Notes: generated by a model not told the origin, from the letters alone. DNA of 64,000 bases from Acinetobacter nosocomialis (GCA_025736915.1 CP107049.1:496001-560000), one strand, 5' to 3'. Positions 17,782 through 27,569 are shown, counted from the stretch's first letter. Made by a program: numbers and translations.

Positions 17782-19425
17782 TTAGCTTGCATAGGCTTGC
17801 TGCATTTTTGCAATTTCTTGCTGCTTCAACAGTCCTCTTTGAATTTTTCCGCTCGTGGTTTTCGGTAAACTATCCACAAACTCAATTTCTTTTGGGTATG
17901 CATGCCGAGATAAACGGTTACGAACATATTGCTGTAGCTTATCTTTTAATGTTTCACATGCTTGATAAGCAGGTTTAAGTACCACAAAAGCTTTTACTAT
18001 TTCGGTTCGTTCCGGATCTGGCTTACCAATTACGGCTGACTCTAATACCGCTTCGCACTCTAACAAAGTACTTTCAACATCGAATGGTCCAACTCGGTAG
18101 CCTGATGTTGTAATGACATCGTCAGCACGCCCCACAAAATCAATGCCGCCATGTTCATTTAAAGTGACCGTGTCACCTGTTAAATAATACTTACCAACAA
18201 ATGATTTGCGATTATTGCCACCATAACCATTAAACCACATCAATGGAGATTGCTCAGAGTCCATTGCCAAAATACCAACACCACCTGTTGGTAATTCTTG
18301 ATAATTTTGGTCTAACACCGCAAAACGATGCCCAGGAATTGCAAAACCAGCTGAACCTACTTTTAATGGGTGCTCAAGCGCATGGTGGTTCGCAATCACC
18401 ATACCTAGCTCAGTTTGGCCATATTGATCAAAAATATTGACCTCTAAATCCTGTTTAAACCAGTTCACAACCTCAGGTGTTAATGGCTCACCCGCACTAC
18501 TCACTACGCGTAAATGTTGTTTAATTGAAGGGTCAAATTTTTCCTTAAACCCAAAGAACATTCGAAATGCTGTTGGCGATCCTGTTAAATTACTTACTTT
18601 ATACTTTTTAATTAACTCAATTGCCTGATCTACATTAAATGAACGCTCATCCATAATAATGCTATGCCCCAAGCTTAAAGGGCCTGTAATGCCATAATAC
18701 AAACCATACGCCCAGCCCGGATCTGCCAAATTCCAGAACATATCCTCTTCACGCAAATCGACAGCATGAATCATATAACCTTTAAATGCCAAAATTGCTT
18801 TTAGTGGAACAGGTACAGACTTAGCAAGTCCAGTTGTACCTGAGGTAAACATCATTAAAAAGTCATCGTCAAAGCTACGACTAACTGATTCACATTGCTC
18901 AGAATAGCGTTGTAAGGAGTGCCAAAAATCGAAGTCATGTTCAGACAAAGGACCAGTCTGATGAACAGTGACAATAACTGGAACATTTAAAGTATTCAGT
19001 TTAGGTCGTTGTTCATCATTAGTCACAATCAGTTTAGTTTGCGCAGTCGTAATACGGTGATCAATCGATTTTGCTTCAAAAGCAGTAAATAAAGGCTGAT
19101 AAATAGCCCCAATGCGCCATGCTGCCAAAATTGTAATTAATAACTCAGGCGTTCTTGGTAAAAGCCCTGCAATACAATCTCCAGCTTGAATCCCTTGTGC
19201 TTTAAAGAAGTTAGCAAGTTTTCCAGAAAGTTCAGCAAGTTGCTCGAACGTATAGTGCTCTGCCTGTCCGTTTTTTCCTTCCCAAATGAGCGCTGTTTTA
19301 TTTTTTCCTACATAACGCTCACAGCACTCAACATAAGCATTTATTGCTTGGGGATGCCCAACAAGTTGCTCTTCAATGAGTTTTGCAAGATCAAATTGCT
19401 GATAAGCTTCTGCCAAAGTTTTCAT
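17782..19425 (-). CDS. AMP-dependent acyl-CoA synthetase
   Basis: About 547 residues of the adenylate-forming ANL family. P-loop TSGTTGLAKSVP, DQYGQTELGM, YLTGDTV, GYRVGPFDVES and the C-terminal catalytic Lys motif PKTTSGKIQR are present. It activates a carboxylic acid to its CoA thioester; overall it resembles acetyl/medium-chain synthetases. ATG 19425 is chosen because AAGGTGAG lies just upstream; an ATG at 19440 would include that site. It is the last gene of the leftward set with an acyl-CoA dehydrogenase and an SDR, after a 220-bp gap with a hairpin. Confidence 0.88.
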   Translation of the reverse strand: MKTLAEAYQQFDLAKLIEEQLVGHPQAINAYVECCERYVGKNKTALIWEGKNGQAEHYTFEQLAELSGKLANFFKAQGIQAGDCIAGLLPRTPELLITILAAWRIGAIYQPLFTAFEAKSIDHRITTAQTKLIVTNDEQRPKLNTLNVPVIVTVHQTGPLSEHDFDFWHSLQRYSEQCESVSRSFDDDFLMMFTSGTTGLAKSVPVPLKAILAFKGYMIHAVDLREEDMFWNLADPGWAYGLYYGITGPLSLGHSIIMDERSFNVDQAIELIKKYKVSNLTGSPTAFRMFFGFKEKFDPSIKQHLRVVSSAGEPLTPEVVNWFKQDLEVNIFDQYGQTELGMVIANHHALEHPLKVGSAGFAIPGHRFAVLDQNYQELPTGGVGILAMDSEQSPLMWFNGYGGNNRKSFVGKYYLTGDTVTLNEHGGIDFVGRADDVITTSGYRVGPFDVESTLLECEAVLESAVIGKPDPERTEIVKAFVVLKPAYQACETLKDKLQQYVRNRLSRHAYPKEIEFVDSLPKTTSGKIQRGLLKQQEIAKMQQAYAS

Positions 19426-19580
19426 GATGCTCACCTTCATTCCGTTTGATGATTGATTTTGTGTAAGGCCACAAAATCTGTCCTAACTGTTATTGTTTTA
19501 GCTAAAGCTCGAAGAATATTTCTTCAACTTTCCCATCTATTTCAAACAAAACTAATAGCAAAAATGCATCATTTCAATTG

Positions 19581-19613
19581 CAAGAAACCGCACATGGTGT
19601 GCGGCTTCTTGCA
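19581..19613. terminator. GC-rich hairpin after the acyl-CoA dehydrogenase gene
   Basis: A long stem (GCAAGAAACCGCAC paired with GTGCGGCTTCTTGC, one bulge) 32 bp beyond the dehydrogenase stop. There is no clear T-run in the minus direction, so it may be a partial terminator or an mRNA-stabilising hairpin that lowers expression of the downstream synthetase gene. Confidence 0.5.
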
Positions 19614-19645
19614 GTTTTAAGTTTAAAAACTCAATACCTTATGAT

Positions 19646-20782
19646 CTAAACTTGAGCCACTTCACGAGCAATCACCAAGCGCTGAATATCAGAAGCACCT
19701 TCATAAATCTGACTTACACGGACATCCCGATAAATTCTCTCAACAGGGAAATCACTAACATAGCCATAACCGCCATGAATCTGGATTGCATCCGAACATA
19801 CTCGCTCAGCCATAGTTGATGCAAAGAGTTTGGCCATTGAGGCTTCTTTTAAACAAGGTAGCCCCGCATCTTTTAAAGTTGCCGCATGTAAAACCAGCTG
19901 ATGTGCAGCTTCAATTTGGGTTGCCATATCGGCTAAGCGAAAACCAACCGCCTGATGCTGAACCAGCTCTACACCGAAGGCCTTACGTTCATTTGCGTAT
20001 TGGACAGCAGCATCAAAAGCAGCTTTTGCCATACCAACAGATTGAGCCGCAATACCAATACGACCAGCAGCTAAATTAGATAGCGCAATTTTATAACCTT
20101 CACCTTCTTGTCCTACCAAATTTTCTAAAGGAATCCGGCAGTCCTCTAACGTAATGGTTGCGGTGTCCGAAGCATGTTGACCCATTTTGTCTTCAATATG
20201 AGTTACCAAGTAACCTAGTGTATTGGTTGGTACAAGAAAACACGAAATACCTTTTTTGCCAGCTTGTTTATCTGTAACTGCAAATACCAAAGCCACTTGA
20301 GCATTTTTACCACTGGTAATAAATTGCTTTACGCCATTGAGTACCCAATGGTCGCCATCTCTCTCGGCTTTACATAAAATCGCGCTCGCATCGGAACCGA
20401 CATGTGGCTCAGTTAAACAAAAGCACCCTAGCCATTCGCCAGAGGCAAATTTTGGCAAATAGGTTTGTTTTTGCTGCTCTGAACCGTATGCCAATGTAAT
20501 ACCGCAAATCAAAGAGTTTTGAACACTTACGATTGTCGAAATAGCACCATCGCCTGCGGCAATTTCCTCAATTGCGAGTACCAAAGAAACATAGTCCATT
20601 CCGGCACCGCCCCACTCATCGGGCACAGTCATCCCCATAGCACCTAGTGCACCTAAATCTTTTAACTCTTGAGCCGGAAATTCATGAGTTTTATCACGAT
20701 GTGCAGCTGTTGGTTTTAATTGATTTTGCGCATAGTTACGCATCATCTCCTGAACCATGCTTTGTTCAGCATTTAGAATCAT
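19646..20782 (-). CDS. Acyl-CoA dehydrogenase
   Basis: 378 residues, standard for FAD-dependent acyl-CoA dehydrogenases. Seen: CLTEPHVGSDASAI (substrate/FAD region), KQFITSGKNAQVALVF, AAGRIGIAAQSVGMAKAAFDAA, QIHGGYGYVSDFPVERIYRD and the catalytic Glu in IYEGASDIQ. It introduces the alpha-beta double bond into a short or branched acyl-CoA. It is 18 bp downstream of the SDR gene in one transcription unit. Chain-length preference cannot be read from the sequence. Confidence 0.92.
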   Translation of the reverse strand: MILNAEQSMVQEMMRNYAQNQLKPTAAHRDKTHEFPAQELKDLGALGAMGMTVPDEWGGAGMDYVSLVLAIEEIAAGDGAISTIVSVQNSLICGITLAYGSEQQKQTYLPKFASGEWLGCFCLTEPHVGSDASAILCKAERDGDHWVLNGVKQFITSGKNAQVALVFAVTDKQAGKKGISCFLVPTNTLGYLVTHIEDKMGQHASDTATITLEDCRIPLENLVGQEGEGYKIALSNLAAGRIGIAAQSVGMAKAAFDAAVQYANERKAFGVELVQHQAVGFRLADMATQIEAAHQLVLHAATLKDAGLPCLKEASMAKLFASTMAERVCSDAIQIHGGYGYVSDFPVERIYRDVRVSQIYEGASDIQRLVIAREVAQV

Positions 20783-20800
20783 TTCAACATCCTTATTTTA

Positions 20801-21571
20801 TTATTTTGCTGCCATACGAATTGCACCATCCAAACGGATGACTTCACCATTTAAATAGGAATTTTCAGCAATGTGGGCAACCAAACGAGCAAACTCTTCT
20901 GGTTTTCCTAAACGAGATGGGTACGGCACCATTTGCCCCAAAGCATCTTGTACATTTTGTGGCATACCCTTAAGCATTGGAGTTTCCATAATTCCCGGTG
21001 CAATGGTCATAATACGAATAGCATGCCTCGCTAACTCACGAGCAATCGGCAAAGTCATCCCCACAATAGCGCCTTTAGATGCTGAATAAGCTGCCTGTCC
21101 AATTTGGCCGTCAAATGCAGCAACAGAAGCGGTGTTAACAATGATTCCACGGTCCTCTTCACCTGTTTCAACTGTATTTTTACTCATTGCATCTGCTGCA
21201 AAACGCAGCATATTAAATGTACCAGTGACATTAATATTTAAAGTCTTTGCAAATAATCCCAAGTCATGAACACCCTCACGACCAACTACTTTTGCAGAAG
21301 GGCCAATACCGGCACAATTCACCAAACCATGTAAATGACCATGTTTAACCAACACATCTTTAAAGAACTGCTCAGCAGCAGCTTCATCGGTTACATCAAG
21401 TTTTACAAAGTCAGCTTTTGGCCCTAACTTTTTCGCCTGCTGCTCACCTGCTTCTACATTCATGTCTACTAATGTGACTGAGGCACCCTGCTTTACCAAA
21501 TACTCAGCAGTTTCAGCTCCTAAACCAGAGCCGCCACCTGTAATCACGAAATGTTTTCCTTGAATTTTCAT
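20801..21571 (-). CDS. SDR-family 3-hydroxyacyl-CoA dehydrogenase-like protein
   Basis: 256 residues with the classical short-chain dehydrogenase pattern: TGGGSGLGAETAEYL for NAD(P) binding, DVTDEAAAEQF, NCAGIG, IIVNTASVAAFDGQIGQAAYSASKGAIVG containing the catalytic Ser, Tyr and Lys, and a C-terminal NGEVIRLDGAIRM. The sequence looks most like HSD10-type 3-hydroxyacyl-CoA dehydrogenases. It leads the SDR/dehydrogenase/synthetase group and is divergent from an AraC-type regulator. Confidence 0.88.
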   Translation of the reverse strand: MKIQGKHFVITGGGSGLGAETAEYLVKQGASVTLVDMNVEAGEQQAKKLGPKADFVKLDVTDEAAAEQFFKDVLVKHGHLHGLVNCAGIGPSAKVVGREGVHDLGLFAKTLNINVTGTFNMLRFAADAMSKNTVETGEEDRGIIVNTASVAAFDGQIGQAAYSASKGAIVGMTLPIARELARHAIRIMTIAPGIMETPMLKGMPQNVQDALGQMVPYPSRLGKPEEFARLVAHIAENSYLNGEVIRLDGAIRMAAK

Positions 21572-21694
21572 TATGTAATGTCCTATAGAAATGTTCTTTA
21601 ACCTTAGTAGTGAGAGTAAAAGTTGTTTTTTTCCGATACAATTTCAAAAAACCTCAAAATGCTTGCAGCTTTTGATCAATCCAAATTTTGAATA

Positions 21695-21706
21695 TGAAAT
21701 ATTTCA
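21695..21706. promoter_or_regulatory. Small dyad between the SDR operon and the AraC gene
   Basis: TGAAATATTTCA is a perfect 12-bp palindrome, followed 14 bp on by a second TGAAATA, ending 30 bp before the regulator ATG. It may be a binding site for the divergent AraC-type protein. This is AT-rich sequence, so chance cannot be excluded. Confidence 0.25.
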
Positions 21707-21736
21707 CTTGAAATACGTAAAAAATGAGTCTTTGAC

Positions 21737-22765
21737 ATGGTTGTCCAATCTTCTTTAAGTAAAGGAACAATTTCGATTGCACTGGTACATGAAGCATTAA
21801 GTGCGGCTTATGCTAAAGGGCTAAATACTCAAATTATTCTGAATAAAGCAGGTATTCCTGCTGAATTACTCATGACACCCAAAGCGCGTGTTCCGGTAGC
21901 AACGTATGCACAATTATGGATAGAACTTGCCAACGCCATGAACGATGAGTTTTTTGGTATGGATAGTCATCCCATGCGTCGTGGCAGCTATAAATTACTT
22001 ACAAAACTTGTCAGTACGGCTGAAACTTTAGAAAAGGCTCTCTATGATATTTTGAAGTTTTTTAACTTTGTTTTAGATGATATGCGTGGAGAGTTAATTC
22101 GAGAACAAGAAAAAGCTTATTTGGTCATTCGTGATCATGACCAACCCAAACGTATGTTTACCTACGCAACCTTTTTAATGTTAGTACATGGACTCATGTG
22201 TTGGCTGATAGATCAGCGAATTGGCTTAAACAGTATTGCAGTACGTTGTCCAAAACCGAATGATATTCAAGATTATCTCGTCCGTTTTTGTGAAGATATA
22301 AAATTTAATGCCGAAGTAAATCAGGTTGAGTTTGATGCCCACTACTTAGATATTAAAATTAAAAAAGATAAAAAATCGCTTTATGATTTTTTAGAACAAA
22401 CTCCGCAAAATCTGTTAGTTCGCTTTAAAAATGAAAATGCCTTGAGCGTTCTTATTCGTCGTCATTTATTAAAGCTTCACCCAGCCCAATGGCCCGAACT
22501 CAAAGATGTAGCACAGCAACTCAATATTTCGGAAGCTACTGTTCAACGTCGCCTCAAACATGAAGGGGTAAGTTATCAACAAATTAAAAATGAAATTCGT
22601 TGTGATATTGCGATTGAACGCTTAAGCAAAAGTAATGATTCAATACAAGACATTAGTGAAGACTTAAATTTCCACGACCCAAGTGCTTTTCACCGTGCCT
22701 TTAAAAAATGGACAGGTGTTAGCCCAGGTGCGTATCGAGATAATTTAACTACGCACAAGCAATAG
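21737..22765 (+). CDS. AraC-family transcriptional regulator
   Basis: 342 residues. The N-terminal about 200 residues resemble the AraC-type arabinose-binding/OruR-like domain (ALSAAYAKGLNTQIILNKAGIPAELL; GSYKLLTKLV). The C-terminus has two helix-turn-helix units: LKDVAQQLNISEATVQRRLKHEGVSYQQI and IQDISEDLNFHDPSAFHRAFKKWTGVSPGAYR. It is divergent, with a 165-bp shared region, from the acyl-CoA catabolic genes, so it probably controls them in response to an acid or acyl-CoA. The effector is unknown. Confidence 0.88.
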   Translation: MVVQSSLSKGTISIALVHEALSAAYAKGLNTQIILNKAGIPAELLMTPKARVPVATYAQLWIELANAMNDEFFGMDSHPMRRGSYKLLTKLVSTAETLEKALYDILKFFNFVLDDMRGELIREQEKAYLVIRDHDQPKRMFTYATFLMLVHGLMCWLIDQRIGLNSIAVRCPKPNDIQDYLVRFCEDIKFNAEVNQVEFDAHYLDIKIKKDKKSLYDFLEQTPQNLLVRFKNENALSVLIRRHLLKLHPAQWPELKDVAQQLNISEATVQRRLKHEGVSYQQIKNEIRCDIAIERLSKSNDSIQDISEDLNFHDPSAFHRAFKKWTGVSPGAYRDNLTTHKQ

Positions 22766-22780
22766 CATATGCATCCAACG

Positions 22781-22807
22781 AAGCTTTAAGTTTTAAAACT
22801 TAAGCTT
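22781..22807 (+). terminator. Possible hairpin after the AraC gene
   Basis: AAGCTTTAAGTTTT pairs with AAAACTTAAGCTT with one bulged T, 16 bp after the stop. No strong T-run follows, so its role as a terminator is uncertain. Confidence 0.4.
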
Positions 22808-23005
22808 ATGATATTTATGTCTTTTAAATTGAATATTTCATATAACGCATTATTTAAAACTTAATAATGCCTATAAAACATTAACTTATAATTTTATCTA
22901 AACTTTTATCTTTCAAACTGATTTACAAATCAAAATAACTAAGTTTGTAAGCCACTAAACACATGAAAGGATGATCAATTATTTCATTTCGGTTTTATTT
23001 TTATC

Positions 23006-23980
23006 ATGTCTTTAAAATCAAAATTTTCTCTACCAAAGACTTTGTTGGCATCAACATTGGGGTTTGTATTTGCTTCATCTGCTTTTGCAGCAATTCCGAC
23101 TACGCTTAAACTTGATTATGCTTACTATGCACCAACCAGTTTAGTCGTTAAAGATCAAAAACTTCTCGAAAAAGCACTGCCAAATACCCAAATTAAATGG
23201 GTTTTTAGTCAAGGAAGTAACCGCTCATTAGAATATCTTAACAGTAACAGCATCGATTTTGCTTCTACCGCTGGATTAGCTGCTGTATTAAGTCGAGCGA
23301 ATGGTAGTCCAATTAAAACGGTTTATGTACAAAGCCAACCGGAATGGACCGCGCTTGTTGTCGCAAAAAATTCACCAATTAAAAGCCTAAAAGATTTAAA
23401 AGGTAAAAAAATTGCGGCTACCAAAGGAACCGATCCATTCTTATTTACACTACAAGCGCTAGACACTGTAGGCTTAAGTAAACGCGATGTACAACTGGTC
23501 CATTTACAACATCCAGATGGCAAAACCGCATTAGAACGCGGTCAAGTAGATGCTTGGGCAGGGCTTGATCCATTAATGGCTTCAGCTCAAATTCAATCGG
23601 GCGCGAAATTACTTTATCGTAATGTAGCATTTAATAGTTATAGCGTACTGAGTGTTAAAGAAGACTTTGCAAAGCAAAGCCCTGAAGCTGTTGAAGCCGT
23701 TATTAAAGCCTACGAACAAGCCCGAAAATGGGCAAAAGCCAATCCAGATAAAGTGGCAGCACTTTTAGCTCAAGAATCAAAACTCCCTCTCCCTGTGGCT
23801 AAGCTACAACTGAGTCGAACCAACTTTGATCAAAGCATTCCATCAGCAACTCAAGCACAAGCGCTAAAACGTTCTGGGAAAATTTTGACAGAAGAAGACT
23901 TGGTTAGAAAAGGTACTAACGTCAATCAAGTGGTTGATCAGTTACTAGATCCACGTTTTTCTCAAAAAGTCGTGAAATAG
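23006..23980 (+). CDS. Sulfonate/nitrate/taurine-type ABC transporter substrate-binding protein
   Basis: 324 residues with a clear signal peptide ending SSAFA|AIP (about residue 28). The mature part matches SsuA/NrtA-type periplasmic proteins: KWVFSQGSNRSLEYLNSNSIDFASTAGLAAVLSRANGSPI, VVAKNSPIKSLKDLKGKKIA and ERGQVDAWAGLDP. It would bind a small anion such as an aliphatic sulfonate and hand it to the permease encoded 3 bp downstream. No good Shine-Dalgarno lies next to the ATG; an AAAGGA lies about 35 bp upstream. No sulfonatase genes are adjacent. Confidence 0.87.
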   Translation: MSLKSKFSLPKTLLASTLGFVFASSAFAAIPTTLKLDYAYYAPTSLVVKDQKLLEKALPNTQIKWVFSQGSNRSLEYLNSNSIDFASTAGLAAVLSRANGSPIKTVYVQSQPEWTALVVAKNSPIKSLKDLKGKKIAATKGTDPFLFTLQALDTVGLSKRDVQLVHLQHPDGKTALERGQVDAWAGLDPLMASAQIQSGAKLLYRNVAFNSYSVLSVKEDFAKQSPEAVEAVIKAYEQARKWAKANPDKVAALLAQESKLPLPVAKLQLSRTNFDQSIPSATQAQALKRSGKILTEEDLVRKGTNVNQVVDQLLDPRFSQKVVK

Positions 23981-23983
23981 TAT

Positions 23984-24823
23984 ATGAGTGATTCACTTAA
24001 CAAAGCTGAGCTAAATCATTTCTTAGCTCAGCAGGCTTTAAAATCGCAGAAAAAGCATTTAAACAATAAATTTACACGGTGGTTTAAAGCGCTACTCATT
24101 CCCCTCATCTTTTTAGCGGCTTGTGAGTTTTTAGTCAAAAATGGCTATATCGATGCTTATCTACTCCCTGCACCGACTAGTTTATGGCAATCTTTTTTAG
24201 ATTTAGCTCATAGCGACCTATTTTCCCATATTTATATTAGTACGTGGCGTGTTCTATTGGGTTTTATTATAGGGAGTGGTTTAGGTTTAATTTTTGCGAT
24301 TTGGGTTGGATTAAGTAAAGAAGCAGAAGCTTATTTAGAACCGACCTTTTCAGCAATTAAGTCGATCCCGAGTCTTGCGTGGATTCCATTGTTATTACTT
24401 TGGTTAGGAATTGACGAAGGTTCAAAAATTACGCTTATTGCCATCGGAGCATTTTTTCCAACCTATACCAATACAGTTGCAGCAATCCATAATGTAGATA
24501 GAAAGCTCATTGAAGTTGGGAAAGTTTATCGGCTTAATGCTTTTCAGCGGATTATATCTATTATTTTACCAGCAGCCTCTCCGGGCATTTTAACCGGTTT
24601 ACGCAACAGCTTAAGCTTATCTTGGATGTTTATGATTGCAGCTGAACTGATTGCAGCCACACAAGGGATTGGCTATTTACTCAGTGATGGCCGAGAAACG
24701 TCTCGACCAGATATTGTTATCATTGCAATTATTTTATTGGCGTTGCTAGGTAAAGTAACCGATACCTTAATGAAACTTATTGAAAACTGGTTATTACGTT
24801 GGCGGAATACACTACAAAAGTAA
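23984..24823 (+). CDS. ABC transporter permease, SsuC/TauC type
   Basis: 279 residues with about six membrane helices. The ATPase-contact (EAA) loop is visible as EVGKVYRLNAFQRIISIILPAASPGILTGLRNSLSLSW (about residues 184-221), as in SsuC/TauC/NrtB. It is translationally close to the binding-protein gene. No ATP-binding protein follows: the next gene, prmC, is on the other strand 2 bp away, so the ATPase must be encoded elsewhere, be shared, or be absent. Confidence 0.88.
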   Translation: MSDSLNKAELNHFLAQQALKSQKKHLNNKFTRWFKALLIPLIFLAACEFLVKNGYIDAYLLPAPTSLWQSFLDLAHSDLFSHIYISTWRVLLGFIIGSGLGLIFAIWVGLSKEAEAYLEPTFSAIKSIPSLAWIPLLLLWLGIDEGSKITLIAIGAFFPTYTNTVAAIHNVDRKLIEVGKVYRLNAFQRIISIILPAASPGILTGLRNSLSLSWMFMIAAELIAATQGIGYLLSDGRETSRPDIVIIAIILLALLGKVTDTLMKLIENWLLRWRNTLQK

Positions 24824-24825
24824 TT

Positions 24826-25641
24826 TTAAATCCAGCATGCCAAAGTGACTCGATCATTCTGGCCATAGTCTTGAATGGTTTTAATCTGACTAAAACCATG
24901 CTCAGCAAATATATTTCGAACAGCTTGCCCTTGGTCATAACCATGCTCTAGTGCAATCCAGCCTTGCGGTTTTAACCAGTTTTTGCCTTGAGCAATAATA
25001 ATTTCAATATCAGCTAGTCCCTGATGGTCTGCAACCAATGCACGGCGTGGTTCTGTAGCCAAAGCTTGCATGTGTTCATCTTCAGGGTCAATGTACGGCG
25101 GATTAGAAACAATTAAATCAAACTTTTGTGGTTCAAGTGCCTCAAACCACGCGCCGCAAGCGAATTTTACACGTTGCAAATTATGAGCTTGTGCATTTTC
25201 TTTTGCGACCTCTAAAGTAGGCCCATAAATATCGGTTGCTGTTACCTGCCAATCTGGATGTTCACTCGCTAATGCAAGTGCAATTGCACCTGTCCCCGTC
25301 CCTAAGTCAACAATGTTTGCTTTCTTTGGCAAATTTAGATTTAAAACAGTTTCGACCAAAACTTCAGTATCTGGTCGTGGCACTAAAGTATCTGACGTTA
25401 CTTTTAAATCGAGCGTCCAAAATGGTTGCGAACCCGTCACATAAGCTAAAGGTTCACCGTTTTGGATACGCTCAAGACCAGCCAAATAATCTTGTTCTTG
25501 TTGGGCTGTTAACTCTTGCTCAAGTCTAAACTTTAATTCAAGCGAATTGATTTTTAGAAAATGCTCAAGTAACCAAGCATTTTCTTGTCGTTCATAACTG
25601 TCAGGCTCACCACGAATTGCAAGCGCTTGAGCAATATTCAT
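24826..25641 (-). CDS. prmC: Peptide chain release factor N5-glutamine methyltransferase
   Basis: 271 residues. S-adenosylmethionine-binding DLGTGTGAIALALA and the catalytic NPPY (IVSNPPYID) are present, with the PrmC N-terminal helical domain and PLAYVTGSQPFW. It methylates the Gln of the GGQ motif in RF1 and RF2. It overlaps prfA, whose product it modifies, by one base (TAATG), so translation is likely coupled. Confidence 0.96.
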   Translation of the reverse strand: MNIAQALAIRGEPDSYERQENAWLLEHFLKINSLELKFRLEQELTAQQEQDYLAGLERIQNGEPLAYVTGSQPFWTLDLKVTSDTLVPRPDTEVLVETVLNLNLPKKANIVDLGTGTGAIALALASEHPDWQVTATDIYGPTLEVAKENAQAHNLQRVKFACGAWFEALEPQKFDLIVSNPPYIDPEDEHMQALATEPRRALVADHQGLADIEIIIAQGKNWLKPQGWIALEHGYDQGQAVRNIFAEHGFSQIKTIQDYGQNDRVTLACWI

Positions 25642-26729
25642 TATCCGCCATTTTCCTGTGCAAGCATCGCAAGCTGATCTGCCTGATATTCACGATGTAA
25701 GCTATCGAGCAATTCAGTTAAATCACCTTCCATAATGGCATCTAACTTATATAAAGTTAGGTTAATACGGTGATCCGTCATACGACCTTGCGGATAGTTA
25801 TACGTACGGATACGTTCAGAACGGTCACCAGAACCAACTAAATCACGGCGCATCTCAGAAGTTGCTGCATCAGCCGCTGCACGTTTTGCATTTTCTAAAC
25901 GTGATACTAACAAGGCCATCGCTTTAGCTTTGTTTTTATGCTGTGAACGTTCTTCTTGACACTCAACGACTGTACCTGTTGGGATGTGAGTAATACGCAC
26001 TGCCGAATCGGTTTTGTTAATGTGCTGACCACCCGCACCTGACGCACGGTAAGTATCAATACGTAAGTCTGCCGGGTTAATTTCAACGTTAGTATCAACA
26101 TCAATTTCAGGCAAGATCGCTACCGTACAAGCTGAGGTATGTACACGACCTTGTGATTCAGTGGCTGGCACACGTTGTACACGGTGAGCACCACTTTCAA
26201 ACTTCAAGCGGCCATACACACCATCGCCATCTACACGGCAAATGACTTCTTTAAAGCCACCATGTTCGCCTTCATTTTCAGAAAGAACTTCAATACGCCA
26301 GCCTTGTGTCTCGGCATATTTGCTGTACATGCGGAATAAATCGCCTGAGAAAATTGCAGCTTCATCACCGCCCGTTCCGGCACGAATTTCTAAATACGCA
26401 GCATTAGAGTCATTTGGATCTTTTGGAATCATCAAGATATTGAGCTGGCTTTCTAGTTCTTCAAGCAATGCTTTATTCGCTTGAATTTCTTCTTCTGCCA
26501 TATCTTTAAAGTCAGGGTCTGACTTCATCATTTCAGCAGTTTCAATGTCTTCTTCTGCTTGACGGTATTTGCCCCAAACTTCTGTAATTTCAGTTAAATC
26601 ACTATGTTCACGAGACAGTTTACGGAAACGTTTGTTATCGGAAATCACTTCTGCATCTGCAAGCAATGCGGTAAGTTCTTCATGACGATCACAGAGTTGA
26701 TCAAGTCGTAAACGGAGTGACGCTTTCAT
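25641..26729 (-). CDS. prfA: Peptide chain release factor 1
   Basis: 362 residues, normal for RF1, which releases nascent chains at UAA and UAG. The peptidyl-hydrolysis GGQ lies in [19 protein letters not shown]. The stop-recognition region and the C-terminal [13 protein letters not shown] are as expected. It is first in a prfA-prmC pair. Unlike in many gammaproteobacteria, hemA is not directly upstream. Confidence 0.97.
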   Translation of the reverse strand: MKASLRLRLDQLCDRHEELTALLADAEVISDNKRFRKLSREHSDLTEITEVWGKYRQAEEDIETAEMMKSDPDFKDMAEEEIQANKALLEELESQLNILMIPKDPNDSNAAYLEIRAGTGGDEAAIFSGDLFRMYSKYAETQGWRIEVLSENEGEHGGFKEVICRVDGDGVYGRLKFESGAHRVQRVPATESQGRVHTSACTVAILPEIDVDTNVEINPADLRIDTYRASGAGGQHINKTDSAVRITHIPTGTVVECQEERSQHKNKAKAMALLVSRLENAKRAAADAATSEMRRDLVGSGDRSERIRTYNYPQGRMTDHRINLTLYKLDAIMEGDLTELLDSLHREYQADQLAMLAQENGG

Positions 26730-27124
26730 AAGAGGAAATATCTCAAAAGTCCAAAAAACTTATCTAGATAAATATAAGAAGATAAGCCAAATCATAAAAA
26801 TAGCGCATAGTTTACAGATTATGCTGATTAAATGACATATGTAATCCTTTAATTCCTGAACTTTAAAAAGACCTTCTTTTCATCTGTAAACCTATTAAAT
26901 TATATATTGTTCCTCTCAAACACTTATGACTTACGTTCACTAATTTTTATTGTTCAGTTTTTAGATAAGATTGATGGTTTTCCATCCTGTTTTAATAGAA
27001 AGCATACAAAGAAGACACTAAACTCTAATAATCGAGTGATGGTTCTCCACATTTGAAGAGAAGTGTTTTGTTACATTTGCCGTAACGAAAGATATAAGGT
27101 CCTGCAACTTGGGACATGGAGTAA
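26730..27124. other. Divergent intergenic region before the first glycine-zipper gene
   Basis: 395 bp, AT-rich, between prfA and a divergent gene. No coding frame was seen. At 27002-27024 it holds an element (CATACAAAG-n-AGACAC-n-AAACT) repeated before the next paralogue. Promoters for both flanking genes must lie here. Confidence 0.6.
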
Positions 27125-27547
27125 ATGATGAAATTAAATACTTTGTTATGTAGTGCTGTTTTAGCTACTTCTATGATGACTGTAGCACATGCAGACAATA
27201 CAACTCACGTAGCAGCTGCTTCGGCTTTAGGTAGTGTTGCAGGTACTGCAATTGGTAAAAGCATGGGTGGTACATCTGGCGCAACAATTGGTGCTGCTTT
27301 AGGTGGTGCTGGTGGTGCAGCAGTTGCAAGTGATCGTCGTCACCGTACAGAATCTGCAATTGGCGGTGGTTTAGGTGGTGGTGCTGGCTATACTGTTGGT
27401 AAAAGCATGGGTGGTACAAACGGTGGATACATCGGTGCTGCTTTAGGTGCGGCAGGTGGTGGTGCTTTAGGTAATAAAATTTCTAAAGACCGCGATTATG
27501 ATCGATCTTCTAAGCACTGGAAGAAAAAACACCGTCATCACCACTAA
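27125..27547 (+). CDS. Glycine-zipper family exported protein, copy 1
   Basis: 140 residues. A signal peptide ends VAHA|DN (about residue 23). The mature part is two glycine-zipper units of the form GxxxGxxxGxxxG (ALGSVAGTAIGKSMGGTSG; GGGLGGGAGYTVGKSMGG) flanking a basic DRRHRTES loop, then a Lys/Arg/His-rich tail. Such repeats pack as membrane hairpins, and similar small proteins sit in the envelope of Acinetobacter. Function is unknown. A ribosome site (GGAG) lies just upstream, and a strong terminator follows. It is a tandem paralogue of the next gene. Confidence 0.75.
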   Translation: MMKLNTLLCSAVLATSMMTVAHADNTTHVAAASALGSVAGTAIGKSMGGTSGATIGAALGGAGGAAVASDRRHRTESAIGGGLGGGAGYTVGKSMGGTNGGYIGAALGAAGGGALGNKISKDRDYDRSSKHWKKKHRHHH

Positions 27548-27569
27548 TCACAGTGAAGACATAGACCTA

